This document shows positions 12,540-22,161 of a stretch of 64,000 nt of DNA, one piece after another (position 1 is the first letter of the stretch; each line of letters begins with the position of its first letter). This DNA comes from Dreissena polymorpha (taxonomy: Eukaryota > Mollusca > Bivalvia > Myida > Dreissenidae). The notes below the pieces were generated by a model. The model was not told the origin of the DNA. It made no database searches and was given only the letters and a program-made list of their open reading frames with translations. The stretch lies in NCBI RefSeq assembly GCF_020536995.1, contig NC_068357.1, positions 54,453,063-54,517,062 on the forward strand, in the 5' to 3' direction. The position numbers and the translations under genes are program-made.

Positions 12540-12708
12540 AAGATTTTTAAAGTTTGCACAAAATAGGCCTTATATAAGCAAATTTTCAATTTTTTTAAAC
12601 CCCCCGGGCAGGGTCAAATTTGACCCCAGGGCATAATTTGAACAAACTTGGTAGAGGACTATAAATGTCACTACATAGCAAATTTGGTAGCCCTAGGCCC
12701 AATGGTTA
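12535..12708 (+). mobile_element. 177-bp core fragment of the 5378-7889 element
   Basis: One unit of the 177-bp array, joined at ACAAG to the duplicated segment on its left. On its right it is interrupted after CCCAATGGTTA by the hAT-like transposon. The array resumes at 16956 with TGGTTATGGAC. Confidence 0.85.
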
Positions 12709-12822
12709 CAGACTTCCCGAAACTCAACAGCCTCCTGTCAGACATTTGGTCTGACTGGTCAGAGTTTTCTGTCAGACCTTAGGTTATTCTGTCAGACCAA
12801 AGAAAATTAGTAAAATTAATAA

Positions 12823-14529
12823 ACAAGAGTTCCGCGGTCGGAGATGACCGCATTGAAGCCGGATTTTTGATTTAAATGACAGGAAAGTACCTTTCGTGTT
12901 TTTGTCAATGCAATACTTAAATTACTGAAATATTGTTCAAAGGTCAAAATGAAATGTAAGTACTTTTCAAGGCATGAGCAAACCTTGTGTTATGTTTTGA
13001 ATGCATGCATATACATGAACAACAATAACATTTAAGGTCACAAATATGAACTTGCATTGACAATTAGGCAAGTTTGATCTCAATTTTTTTATTAGCAAAT
13101 TAGTAACATATTGTTTGAAGTTTCCATCAATTTCATTATCAAATGTAAACCTTTACGTCAAGTTTGAGATTCTAGGTCCAAGCATACCAAAGTTATAACA
13201 ATTTTAACATTTTAACATTGAAGGTCACAGTGACCTTGACCTTCAAATGAATGACATTGAAATGAGCAGTGGTGATCTTCTAGTACTGGCCAACCTTTAT
13301 GTCAAGTTTGAAGACTCTAGGTACAAGCATACCAAAGTTATAACATGGAATAAGAACTTTAACATTTTTACCTACCAAAGTTATAAGAACTTTAACATTT
13401 TTACATTCAAGGTCACAGTGACCTTGACCTTAGAATGAATGACCTTGAAATGACCAGTGGTCATCTAAGTGTGCTTGCAAACCTTCATGTCAAGTTTGAA
13501 GACTCTATGTCCAAGCATACCAAAGTTATAACAATTTTAACATTTTAACATTTAAGGTCACAGTGACCTTGACCTTTAAATGAATGACATTGAAATGACC
13601 AGTGGTCATCTTCTAGTACTGGCCAATCTTTATTACAAGTTTGAAGACTCTAGGTACAAGCATACCAAAGTTATAACATGAAATAAGAACTTTAACATTT
13701 TTACATTCAAGGTCACAGTGACCTTGACCTTCAAATGAATGACCTTGAAATGTCCAGTGGTTACTTACTAGTTCTGGCCAACGTTCATGTCAAGTTTCAA
13801 GACTCTAGGTCCAAGCATACCAAAGTTATAACAACTTTAACATTTTTACATTCAAGGTCACAGTGACCTTGACCTTCAAATGAATGACCTTGAAATGTCC
13901 AGTGGTTACTTACTAGTTCTGGCCAACCTTCATGTCAAGTTTCAAGACTCTAGGTCCAAGCATACCAAAGTTATAACAACTTTAACATTTTTATATTGAA
14001 GGTCACAGTGACCTTCACCTTCAAATGAATGACCTTGAAATGACCAGTGGTCATCTGTTAATCCTGGCCAACCTTCATGTCAAGTTTGAAGACTCTAGGT
14101 CCAAGCATACCAAAGTTATACCATGAAATAAGAACTTTAACATTTTTACATTCAAGGTCACAGTGACCTTGACCTTCAAATGAATGACCTTGAAATGACC
14201 AGTGGTTACTAACTAGTTATGGCCAACCTTCATGTCAAGTTTCAAGACTCTAGGTCCAAGCATACCAAAGTTATAACAACTTTAACATTTTTTATATTGA
14301 AGGTCACAGTGACCTTGACCTTCAAATGAATGACCTTGAAATGACCAGTGGTCATCTGTTAATCCTGGCCAACCTTCATGTCAAGTTTGAAGACTCTAGG
14401 TCCAAGCATACCAAAGTTATACCATGAAATAAGAACTTTAACATTTTCGAGCACTCCGCCACCCCGCCCGCCCGCCCGACAACATCAATCTATAAGCCGA
14501 GATTTTTTCGAAAAAAATCCGGCTAAAAA
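12823..14529 (+). mobile_element. pearl/HINE-like element inserted in the hAT-like transposon
   Basis: It starts ACAAGAG, then a hairpin (CCGCGGTCGG, GATGACCGC) and the subterminal arm GCCGGATTTTT, and closes with AAAAATCCGGCTAAAAA. The core has eight GGTCACAGTGACCTTGACCT units (13223, 13411, 13556, 13711, 13856, 14001, 14156, 14302). Spacing alternates between 145 and 155 bp, depending on an optional ATGAAATAAGA stretch. A CG-rich run (CACCCCGCCCGCCCGCCCG) lies before the 3' end. No coding capacity. Confidence 0.85.
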
Positions 14530-14591
14530 CTGAGACAAAAAAGTAACAGTTAGAAATACAGACACAGTGTTTTTATTATCATGTTATCATG

Positions 14592-14782
14592 TTAATCTAA
14601 ATCATATTGTTTGGAGAAGCACATTATTCTTTCAATGTTAAATTCCTCAGCCTGAAAGTCGCTGCAATAATCACTGTCAGTGTCATATTTATTTAAAAGG
14701 TGTATGTCATCGTCCTCAGCTTCATCTTCATCATCCTCATCTATCATCAACCCAGGCTCTGGCTCGTTAGTGGTGGTATGTG
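14592..14782 (-). CDS. Zinc-finger protein of the hAT-like element, exon 3 (acidic C terminus)
   Basis: 191 nt. The acceptor TTTTTTTTCCTCAG is strong, and the first two bases complete a codon with the last base of exon 2. It encodes a very acidic tail: EPEPGLMIDEDDEDEAEDDD, then HLLNKYDTDSDYCSDF and the end CFSKQYDLD before TAA. There is no catalytic DDE or RNase H-like motif. Intron 2 is 137 bp. The pieces give a finger plus acidic-tail protein, not a transposase. Confidence 0.55.
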
Positions 14783-14919
14783 CTGAGGAAAAAAAAGATA
14801 AAATGTACTACAAATTTGTTTAGGGATTATAAAATAAATTTGTCAATGCAAGACTGGTAAGTAATGATTATGAGTACATGTGAAATATTCAATAAAATCA
14901 CTACAAACAGATATCCTAC

Positions 14920-15034
14920 CTGTACTTGTTTCCTCATCCTCAACATGTTCCACTGTTTCATCACTTATCATGCTGACATTTTTGGACCTACAATAGTTCA
15001 TTCTTCTCCCTCCACGAGGTTTGATAGAGGCAGT
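14920..15034 (-). CDS. Zinc-finger protein of the hAT-like element, exon 2
   Basis: 115 nt reading TASIKPRGGRRMNYCRSKNV and then an acidic run with EHVEDEE. The acceptor is CTCCAG|AC and the donor ACAG|GTAGGA, entering in phase 0 and leaving in phase 1. The acceptor lies within the 8-bp target duplication of the MITE at 15041-16012, so intact CTCCAGAC copies flank that insertion on both sides. The intron grew from about 120 bp to 1,100 bp. The polypyrimidine tract that served the acceptor originally (TTTCTTATTTTCTAC) is now on the far side of the MITE. The nearer copy has a possible branch site (TCACTAAT) inside the MITE end. Confidence 0.55.
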
Positions 15035-15040
15035 CTGGAG

Positions 15041-16012
15041 CACAGGTGGTTAGCGTGTGGCTATGATATTAATTAGTGAAAACATCATTTTGAATGATAA
15101 ATAATCATATTATAACGAAAAATTAACTTTTCTGAAAAAAAATATTTCACTATCAAATATATATATAACAAGGTATGCAACTCAAAATCAGCCCAAAACG
15201 GGGTGCATCGCTTTGAACAGCAATATCTCCATCAATTTTGCACCGATTTTCACGATTTCGGTCTTATTCAACGCAGAAATGAATTTCCTTTCTGGAAATG
15301 TATATGTCTTGCAATATTTTTACAAATGCTGGGTCAACTTTTAAGAAATAACACGATACACAACACGCATGACCCAGTTGACAGTGATCATGCTGTCTTT
15401 AAGACTGAAATCTTCACGGAGTAAAGGGCAACTTCCCTATAAAGTTCATGTAGTTCGATACCATAATTCAATAAAACGTATGAAAAAACATTATTACCGT
15501 TCTTGTCGTTACATTCTGCATCAAAACTAACTGTCCAGCGCCGTTTGAAACCTTTGTTTACATACATTTCAACTAACTGACATTTTAAACATACGAGTGA
15601 TTTCATTGGTCCAATGCGGAGGTGTGTCTTTACAACTGGAGATTTCATTCATAAAGAATACATGATCACTGTCAACTGGGTCATGCGTGTTGTGTATCGT
15701 GTTATTTCTTAAAAGTTGACCCAACATTTGTAAAAATATTGCAAGACATATACATTTCCAGAAAGGAAATTCATTTCTGCGTTGAATAAGACCGAGATCG
15801 TGAAAATCGCTGCAAAATTGATGAAGATATGGCTGTTCAAAGCGATGCACCCCGTTTTGGGCTGATTTTGAGTTGCATACCTTGTTATATATATATTTGA
15901 TAGTTAAATATTTTTTTTCAGAAAAGTTAATTTTTCGTTATAATATGATTATTTATCATTCAAAATGATGTTTTCACTAATTAATAGCATAGCCACACGC
16001 TAACCACCTGTG
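15041..16012. mobile_element. Foldback-type MITE with 352-bp inverted arms and 8-bp target duplication
   Basis: It starts CACAGGTGGTTAGCGTGTGG and ends with the inverted complement CCACACGCTAACCACCTGTG. The arms 15041-15392 and 15661-16012 are inverted copies of equal length; the loop is 15393-15660. The target duplication GTCTGGAG lies at 15033-15040 and 16013-16020. An 8-bp duplication fits hAT or Mutator-like superfamilies. Mirror-image open frames in the arms (near 15203-15424 and 15569-15850) are a by-product of the inverted repeat. Confidence 0.88.
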
Positions 16013-16134
16013 GTCTGGAGGTAGAAAATAAGAAACAAATTACCAACAGCAGTTCAATAAAGAGTCATTTGTCAGTTCAGATAAATAGTATATTGTTAGC
16101 AAAACAGTTTATTCAGTCCATGTAGTGAACTTAC

Positions 16135-16431
16135 CAGCCACTGATCAATTTTAAGATTTGTACTACCTGTAACAAATGTGTTCATATTTTTTAAGTTAAC
16201 ATGGTTCGATCCCCCACCCACCCCATAATAATCCAGACAGACCTTGCATGTCATTTTACCAGTTTCTGGACTATATGACAACCATGGTCTGCCTGTCTTC
16301 CACGATTCAACAAATTTACGAGGGGGGCGCTTATCCTCATACTTTTTCCACTTGCTAGTGGGCGCTTGCAAATCGTCGTCTGCATGCCTTTTAGGACTTT
16401 CAGGTTTTGAAATATTTAAAAATTTCCACAT
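16135..16431 (-). CDS. Zinc-finger protein of the hAT-like element, exon 1
   Basis: Ninety-nine codons starting MWKFLNISKPESPKRH. A basic linker precedes KFVESWKTGRPWLSYS and GKMTCKVCLDYYG, then NTFVTGSTNLKIDQWL. The W...W...C-x2-C...TG.TN layout is that of the BED/TTF-like fingers of hAT transposases and ZNF862-type relatives; the usual downstream histidines are missing because the exon ends first. The donor CTG|GTAAGTT is strong and leaves phase 0. Exons 2 (14920-15034) and 3 (14592-14782) continue in consistent phase for a 200-residue product with no internal stop. It may bind the element's own ends or act as a repressor; that role is inference. It could also be a captured host exon. Confidence 0.65.
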
Positions 16432-16955
16432 TACGGATAAAATGCAATATACAAAATAAGAAAAATGAAAACTAAATCACCTGATTATTAATAATTGCCG
16501 TTGAACTCCGTGCGTCTCTGTTGAAAGGTAACGCCTAGCACTTGTTTGGTCTTCTGTAAAAAGTCGCGAACTTAACTCGGTCGAAAAAACGTGTCGAACG
16601 AAGGTTAAACGAATCGATCCCGGCTTTACGCATTCCCCCATTTACTCATCGCAAAAGTGCAGGGAACCACCGTTACTTGTTTGTTTAATTCCGGAAAAAA
16701 ATTCAGCTTCGAACACGGGCGATTTTCGCCGAGATGATTTTGAACCAATCAAAAGCGGGTTAACTTATCGGCGAATACAATGGTATTTCATGTTCGGCAA
16801 AGTCCGCCGATGTTCTATAAATAACTTGATTTTCATTGTAAAAACCTGAAAATATTTTATCGGACATTCCGGGCCGACGAGTTAAGAATTTCGATCGGCC
16901 CTTGACTTTTTATGTCGGACATGTCCGTAGGTCCGACGGAGTTTCGGATTGTCTG

Positions 16956-17428
16956 TGGTTATGGACAAGAAGATTTTTAAAGTTTGCACAAAATAGGCCT
17001 TATATAAGCAAATTTTCAATTTTTTGACCCCCCAGGGCAGGGTCAAATTTGACCCCAGGGGCATAATTTGAACAAACTTGGTAGAGGACTATAAGATGTC
17101 ACTACATACTAAATTTGGTAGCCCTAGGCCCAGTGATTATGGACAAGAAGATTTATAAAGTTTGCACAAAATAGACCTTATATAAGAAAATTTTCAATTT
17201 TATGACCCCCCGGGGCAAGGTCAAATTTGACCCCAGGGGCATAATTTGAACAAATTTGAAAGAGGTTCACCACATGAACATTCCTGAGAAATTTCATCAG
17301 AATTGGACCAGTAGTTTAGGAGAAGATGTTTAAAGAAAAAGTTAACGCACGGACGCACTGACGCACACATGACGGACACAGGACCATGACATAAGCCTCG
17401 CTGGCCTTTTGCCAGTGGAGCTAAAAAA
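16956..17428 (+). mobile_element. 3' part of the 177-bp-core pearl/HINE-like element
   Basis: The array resumes exactly at the hAT-like target duplication and runs through two more units. It then enters the element's 3' domain (AATTTCATCAGAATTGGACC, GGACGCACTGACGCAC) and ends with a hairpin GCTGGCCTTTTGCCAG, then TGGAGCTAAAAAA. The CAGTGGAGC arm matches the head at 5378. Confidence 0.85.
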
Positions 17429-17461
17429 ACTTGTAAACCCTTTTTAATACATGCAGACAAA

Positions 17462-17722
17462 ACTTGCTATTAAATGGAAATTAATTTACAAATATATTCA
17501 AGGGGCTTTTTCACAGTTTTTTGCATGTTTTGAAGTTTGTCATTAAATGCTTTATTTTGACAAATGTAAACATTTGATAGAAAAAGCTCCATTAAAAAAG
17601 TCAAGAATAAAATTAAAAAAAGAAAAAAAAGATAATCCTCATCGGCTCTAACCAATGACTGCTGGAGTCCTGGAGTAAAGAGTCAACCACTTAGACCACT
17701 CGGCCATCCATCCGGATACAAT
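17462..17722 (-). mobile_element. tRNA-derived SINE (Ser-like head)
   Basis: On the minus strand it starts with ATGGCCGAGTGGTCTAAG (A box), CTCTTTACTCCAGGACTCC and a weakened B box (TTGGTTAGAGCCG). A body and a tail with GTGAAAAAGCCCCTTGAATA follow. The tail is shared with the fragment at 17795-18000 on the other strand. Confidence 0.6.
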
Positions 17723-17794
17723 CACAGATGTATTTTATACTTAATGTAAGCAATCCACAAAATATAACGACAACAACAGAACTCTCCAAATTAT

Positions 17795-18000
17795 TAAATA
17801 TTTTCGCGTTGCATCGCTTATAATTTTCGGGTTTTTAAATTGTCAAAAGATGCATATAATGGCTATTTTCGAGCATGATGAATGTTCTGTATAACTGTTT
17901 CCTCACAAATATCATAACTGCAAAGAAAATTTGTGAATCTTAAACAACTTTTTTCAATTTTGTCAATTTACCCAAACGTGAAAAGGCCCCTTTAATATCT
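17795..18000 (+). mobile_element. SINE-like fragment, 3' tail only
   Basis: It runs from TATTTTCGCGTTGCATCGC to GTGAAAAGGCCCCTTTAATA. The last 20 bases match the tail of the SINE at 17462-17722 in the opposite orientation. No tRNA head is visible. Confidence 0.45.
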
Positions 18001-18509
18001 TACAAATTATTAATATTTCTGTACATGTACAAAAACACTTTCAATAATTACAATGATAAATATGTCTTAAATAAAACTATTATGATAACATTGAATAACG
18101 AAAAGTTAAAATAGACATCAAATACAAATCAAGTAAACATTTAATAATTTAAAATCTATTTACATTAAAAATCTTCATACCTAAATGTTTTTTTTAAAGA
18201 TAACTTTTAAAAAGCAAAACTAAAATGTAATGTTCACACATTAAAAACTTAAAAATGTAATTTATAATATATAATTTGCCTTAAAAATAAATCCTTTTTT
18301 TACATATATGATAAAAGTAAAGAAAATTAAAAATCTAAATAAATTAAAATGCTTGTCTAAAATTAAACATGTGTTACATTTCGATATAAAGGGTTGCTTA
18401 AAAAGAAAATGCATAAAATTTAAAGATAAAAAATGCTTGTTTGGAAAAAATTTCATTAAAAGACTTCATAACTCTCAGGAAACTAATGGAATATACCATA
18501 ATGCAACAC

Positions 18510-18761
18510 TCAAGTTGAATGATCTAACTTGCTTGCAGTTCCAACAATGCATGGTCTTAACCAAAATGGCAATCCTTTTGCCTTGAAATTGTCAATGTTT
18601 ACTTTCTTGAAACCAGCATTTGCAATCACCTGATCAGTATTTCTCATTGTTTCACATCCGTCCGCAAATGTTCGGTGCAGTGGATTCATGAATCTTTGTG
18701 AATACCAGATAAACGTCTTTGGTTGGTCAGCCACATGCTCCAAGAATACAAACATTCCTCC
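18510..18761 (-). CDS. METTL7/TMT1-like methyltransferase, exon 2 (C terminus)
   Basis: This encodes the last 83 residues: GGMFVFLEHVADQPKTFIWY, then NPLHRTFADGCETMR, DQVIANAGFKKVNI and LRPCIVGTA. GG.F.FLEHV and the DGC..TR and RP...G.A pieces are characteristic of the METTL7 C terminus. The acceptor TATTTACAG|GGA joins in phase 0 to exon 1 (RVLKP | GGMF), the place where vertebrate METTL7 genes are also split. Exon 1 is 7.8 kb away (26546-27061). The conserved RPH motif reads RPC here. No perfect AATAAA is obvious below the stop; ATTAAA near 18140 is a candidate. Confidence 0.9.
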   Translation of the reverse strand, partial: GGMFVFLEHVADQPKTFIWYSQRFMNPLHRTFADGCETMRNTDQVIANAGFKKVNIDNFKAKGLPFWLRPCIVGTASKLDHST

Positions 18762-18830
18762 CTGTAAATACATAGAACATATTCTCAACAGCACTTTTTT
18801 TAAATATAGCACTGCTTCTTATGCACTGGG

Positions 18831-19068
18831 GTGGTATTCCAGAAGCATCCTTAAATCGGGAAATTTTCTCAAGTGTTTCAGTTTGTACTGCAATACATGT
18901 AGTTTCGCATCAGGATTTATATTAAAATAACATCATTATGACAAAGTTATTTAAGCAAAATCAACAACACACGTGTTTGCTTATGTGACAAAGAATTATA
19001 AAACATTGTTATTGTGAACTTAAGTGAAAATATTTAAGAAATGACTTAAGATGTTTCTGGAATACCAC
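18831..19068. mobile_element. Small MITE in the METTL7-like intron
   Basis: Inverted ends GTGGTATTCCAGAAGCATCC and, read inward from 19068, GTGGTATTCCAGAAACATC. They extend imperfectly through CTTAA(A/G)TC. No clear target duplication, no coding. Confidence 0.7.
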
Positions 19069-19678
19069 AACAGACCTAAAAATAGTGACATTTCTAATGC
19101 CCACACCTCAGAATAGCATAGTTTGTAATGCATACACCTAATACATTAAAGAACTACAAAACAATTGGTATTTTATATTTTTACTGATTTATCCATTGGA
19201 AGATACTGTGTACATAAAATACTTCAACTTTTAAAAAAGAGCAATCATGAAAATGATCAAGATGTTCATGCAGTTACAACTGCAAAGTACTAATCTACAT
19301 GTATTAGTAAGTTACTAGTTCAGAGCTATTTTCAAAATCTGCTAAAACATTACAAGAACAAATTTTCTAAGCAAGTTTCTTACTGCTTTGGCCAAAGATG
19401 TGATGTTTAGCGTGTTAAAAGATTTCACTATAGCAATGTAAGGACAACAGCCACATGGCTGCTATGTTTTTAAACAGATCAGAACATTTTTCAACACGGC
19501 CAAAATGTACAGAACTTCGAAAAAAAAACACCTGTGAAAGTTTCTACTCTGAAGACTAATAATGCGAGTTTTCATTAAGATATTGTTATCAAAACGAAAC
19601 AACTCGCTGCAGTTTCCGCCCTTAACAAGAAGCCAGCTAAATTCGAAATGCAAATGCTGCTGCAATATTTTCACCTGT
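19069..19678. other. Intronic AT-rich DNA, nothing recognised
   Basis: No repeat partner or coding exon seen. It is intron of the METTL7-like gene. Confidence 0.55.
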
Positions 19679-19908
19679 GCGTGCCAAATATTACATGTAT
19701 TTTTATTACTATAAGTATTACTAATATTACTATCAGCATTACTATTATTACTATTAGTATTACTAATATTACTTTTACTATTAATACTATTAGTATTACT
19801 ATTATTACTAGTATTACTATTACTATTATTACGATTAGTATTACTATTAATATTATTACTAATATTATTATTACTTTTATTACTATTAGTATTACTAATA
19901 CATGTACA
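19679..19908. repeat. Imperfect (TATTAC)n / (TAT)n microsatellite
   Basis: About 230 bp made of ATTACTATTAGTATTACTA-type runs. It produces long Asn/Ser-rich and Ile/Thr-rich open frames on both strands that should not be annotated as genes. Confidence 0.9.
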
Positions 19909-19934
19909 CACTAGTGTAATGTGACATAAACCAG

Positions 19935-20188
19935 CTGAAAGTTTTTTTTTTCACTTTTTGGGAAGATAGCCCATGGCTTTGGAATTGGGAATTTTATCGG
20001 CATTTTCATGAAATTGGGAAAATAAATTCATTAGCCTTTTTTTTCCACACGAAAAGTCCACTGATTAGGGAAATACTAAATTCTACATAACTCTTTATAA
20101 TCATTCAAATTAAAAGAACAAAATCATATAATACTTTGTTAGTTGTAATTGAAATAAAATTGAGATAAAATACGCATTAGACACTTCT

Positions 20189-20225
<37 letters not shown>

Positions 20226-20335
20226 ATTTTTATTTGGGAATTTTTGGCCACATTTTGGGAAAAAAGTATGCTTTTTGGGATTGGGAACATAGCCGAATTT
20301 CGGCTATAAAATCGGGCCAAAAAAAAATCTTGGCT
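19935..20335. repeat. Interspersed repeat, copy 1 of a 370-bp MITE-like family
   Basis: It shares CTTTTTGGGAAGATAGCCCA, TCGGCATTTTCATGAAATTG and TTCGGCTATAAAATCGGGCC with 20693-21063. This copy has an inserted A run of over 30 bases at 20190-20222. The ends (TTTTTTTCACTTTTTGGGAA and GGGCCAAAAAAAAA) are roughly inverted. Family not recognised. Confidence 0.75.
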
Positions 20336-20692
20336 GACCAGACTGAATTTTGTTTTATTTTTACTGTGTGTCATGATGCTCCTAAGATTCGGCTAGGCCA
20401 AAACAAAAAAAGGATTGTTTCTGGTAATGACTTAAAATAAACGGATTCACAGGTAGTTTTTAAATAATTATATTACTTTTTTTCTTTAGACAAGAGTTAA
20501 ATTGACCATAGAACTAAAATATTGTGTACATTTATGTCCCTAGTGGTTGAATAACATAAAGTGAAATTTAATTTAACTATCCTGCAGATCCACAATGTCT
20601 TTGCAAATAATGAATGACCAAAATACTGCAAATATGCTTGGAATCCTGTTTTTTCAAAAACTCATTTAACAAAATTTGATTTCAAACTTCAG

Positions 20693-21063
20693 GTTTTTTT
20701 TCCCACTTTTTGGGAAGATAGCCCATGGCTATGGAATTAGGAATTTTATCGGCATTTTCATGAAATTGGGAAAATAAATTCGTTGGCCTTTTTTTTCCAC
20801 ACGAAAAGTCCACTGATTAGGGAAATACTAAATTTGATATAACTCTTTATAATCATTCAAATTAAAAGAACAAAATCATAAAATACTCTGTTAGATGTAA
20901 TTGAATTAAAATTGAGATAAAAGACGCATTAGAGACTTCTTTCTAAAAAACAAAAAATTGGAGATTGGGAATTTTTGGCCACATTTTGGGAATAAAAGTA
21001 TACTTTTTGGGATTGGGAACATAGCCGAATTTCGGCTATAAAATCGGGCCAAAAAAAACCCTG
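20693..21063. repeat. Interspersed repeat, copy 2 of a 370-bp MITE-like family
   Basis: Direct-orientation partner of 19935-20335, about 90% alike by eye outside the poly-A run. The ends AGGTTTTTTTTCCCAC and GGGCCAAAAAAAACCCTGG form a short inverted repeat suggesting a MITE. It abuts the element fragment starting at 21064. Confidence 0.75.
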
Positions 21064-21295
21064 GACCTTCACCTTTCACCACTCAAAATGTTAAGCTCCA
21101 TGAGATACACATGCATGCCAAATATCAAGTTGCTATCTTCAATAGTGAAAAAGTTATGGTCAATGTTAAAGGTTTTTTTGGACGGTCGGACAGACTGACA
21201 TTCACACATACTGACATACTGACATACACACATACTGACATACTAACTGACGGACAGTTCAACTGCTATATGCCACCCTACCGGGGGCATAAAAA
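21064..21295 (+). mobile_element. pearl/HINE-like 3' end fragment
   Basis: It contains GAGATACACATGCATGCCAA, the core motif of the element at 59108-59532, then a GACATACTGACATACACAC simple run and the terminus CCGGGGGCATAAAAA. The 5' part is missing, replaced by the repeat at 20693-21063. Confidence 0.7.
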
Positions 21296-22161
21296 TAAAA
21301 TATTGTACAGAGTTCTTTCATATAATTTATAGATTGGAGCCGTTTTGACCAAAAAGAAATATCAATATTGGGGCTGCATGACCAAAATTGGGCCGTTTAG
21401 ACTAGGGGACGTTTTGACCTGGCGCCATTTTGACTAGCTTCCATGGTCTTAATGGACTTGTAGTGCCTGGTTGAGAATGCCAGTGCTGATGTAATAGTAA
21501 GGCTCATACATGTACGTTTCAGTATATTTTCCGTACCCGGGGGATCATTTAAGTACACATAAGAGTACCCGCTGTACATTTACATGTAAGTAGTTCCTGA
21601 GCCGACAATAACCAATCGAGCAACAGTAAGCCTAAGATGTTCAGAGAGTCAGTTTTATTTTTTGGGCGTAGCTGTCTAAGCCAGATTTTCACCTTACATG
21701 TTACATGACCTTTATAAGTGTCCAATAAAATTCAAATAAAATTTCCCGCGGCTGGATCCGAATGAATACACTTCATTTATTAAATTGGCTGATTTGAGCA
21801 TACCACCAGAACATTGGAAACATGACCATGTCTTTGTAATGATGTTATATGTGTGTTCAGCATAAATCTACTTTATCTCTTATAAAAAGGCTTGAGGGAT
21901 AGAACAGTTTAACACTCAACTCACGACATCAATACAGTTTGTGTGTGCCTCTTTACATTTAGAAGATTGTCAGCGCCATAGCTTTTGTACTTAAATGCTG
22001 TTTTTAAATATTTAGTTATTACTACCGTATTGCATTCTTTGATCACGTACATGTATATTTTAGATCATATAAATATTGTTGTTCCCTATCCTTATATTCG
22101 TTTTGACCAAAATATGGTATGTTAATTCGTTTTCCAAACACTGAAAACAAACAGGTCAATA
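21296..22161. other. Intronic DNA, nothing recognised
   Basis: Contains loosely repeated GTTTTGACC motifs at 21340-21440 but no gene-like structure. Confidence 0.5.

Larger units (their letters stand above)
12709..16955 (-). mobile_element. hAT-like DNA transposon with 6-bp target duplication, non-autonomous
   Basis: The termini are imperfect inverted repeats: CAGACTTCCCGAAACTC at 12709 against CAGACAATCCGAAACTC read inward from 16955, 14 of 17 matching. The flanks TGGTTA (12703-12708) and TGGTTA (16956-16961) form a 6-bp target duplication inside a 177-bp unit whose uninterrupted form reads AATGGTTATGGAC. Subterminal GTCAGACC/GTCCGAC motifs recur near both ends. Removing two later insertions (12823-14529 and 15041-16012 plus its duplicated target) leaves about 1.56 kb. 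The only gene is a three-exon zinc-finger gene on the minus strand, with no transposase catalytic domain. CAG termini and 5-8-bp target duplications fit hAT; IS3EU- or Dada-like elements are alternatives because of the 6-bp duplication. Confidence 0.8.

Noticed and set aside
15203-15850. Two nearly identical proteins on opposite strands (MHRFEQ..LHQFC)
   Set aside because: They are mirror readings of the two arms of the foldback MITE, not genes.
19462-19911. Asn/Ser-rich 149-residue frame and its Ile/Thr-rich partner
   Set aside because: Microsatellite translation.
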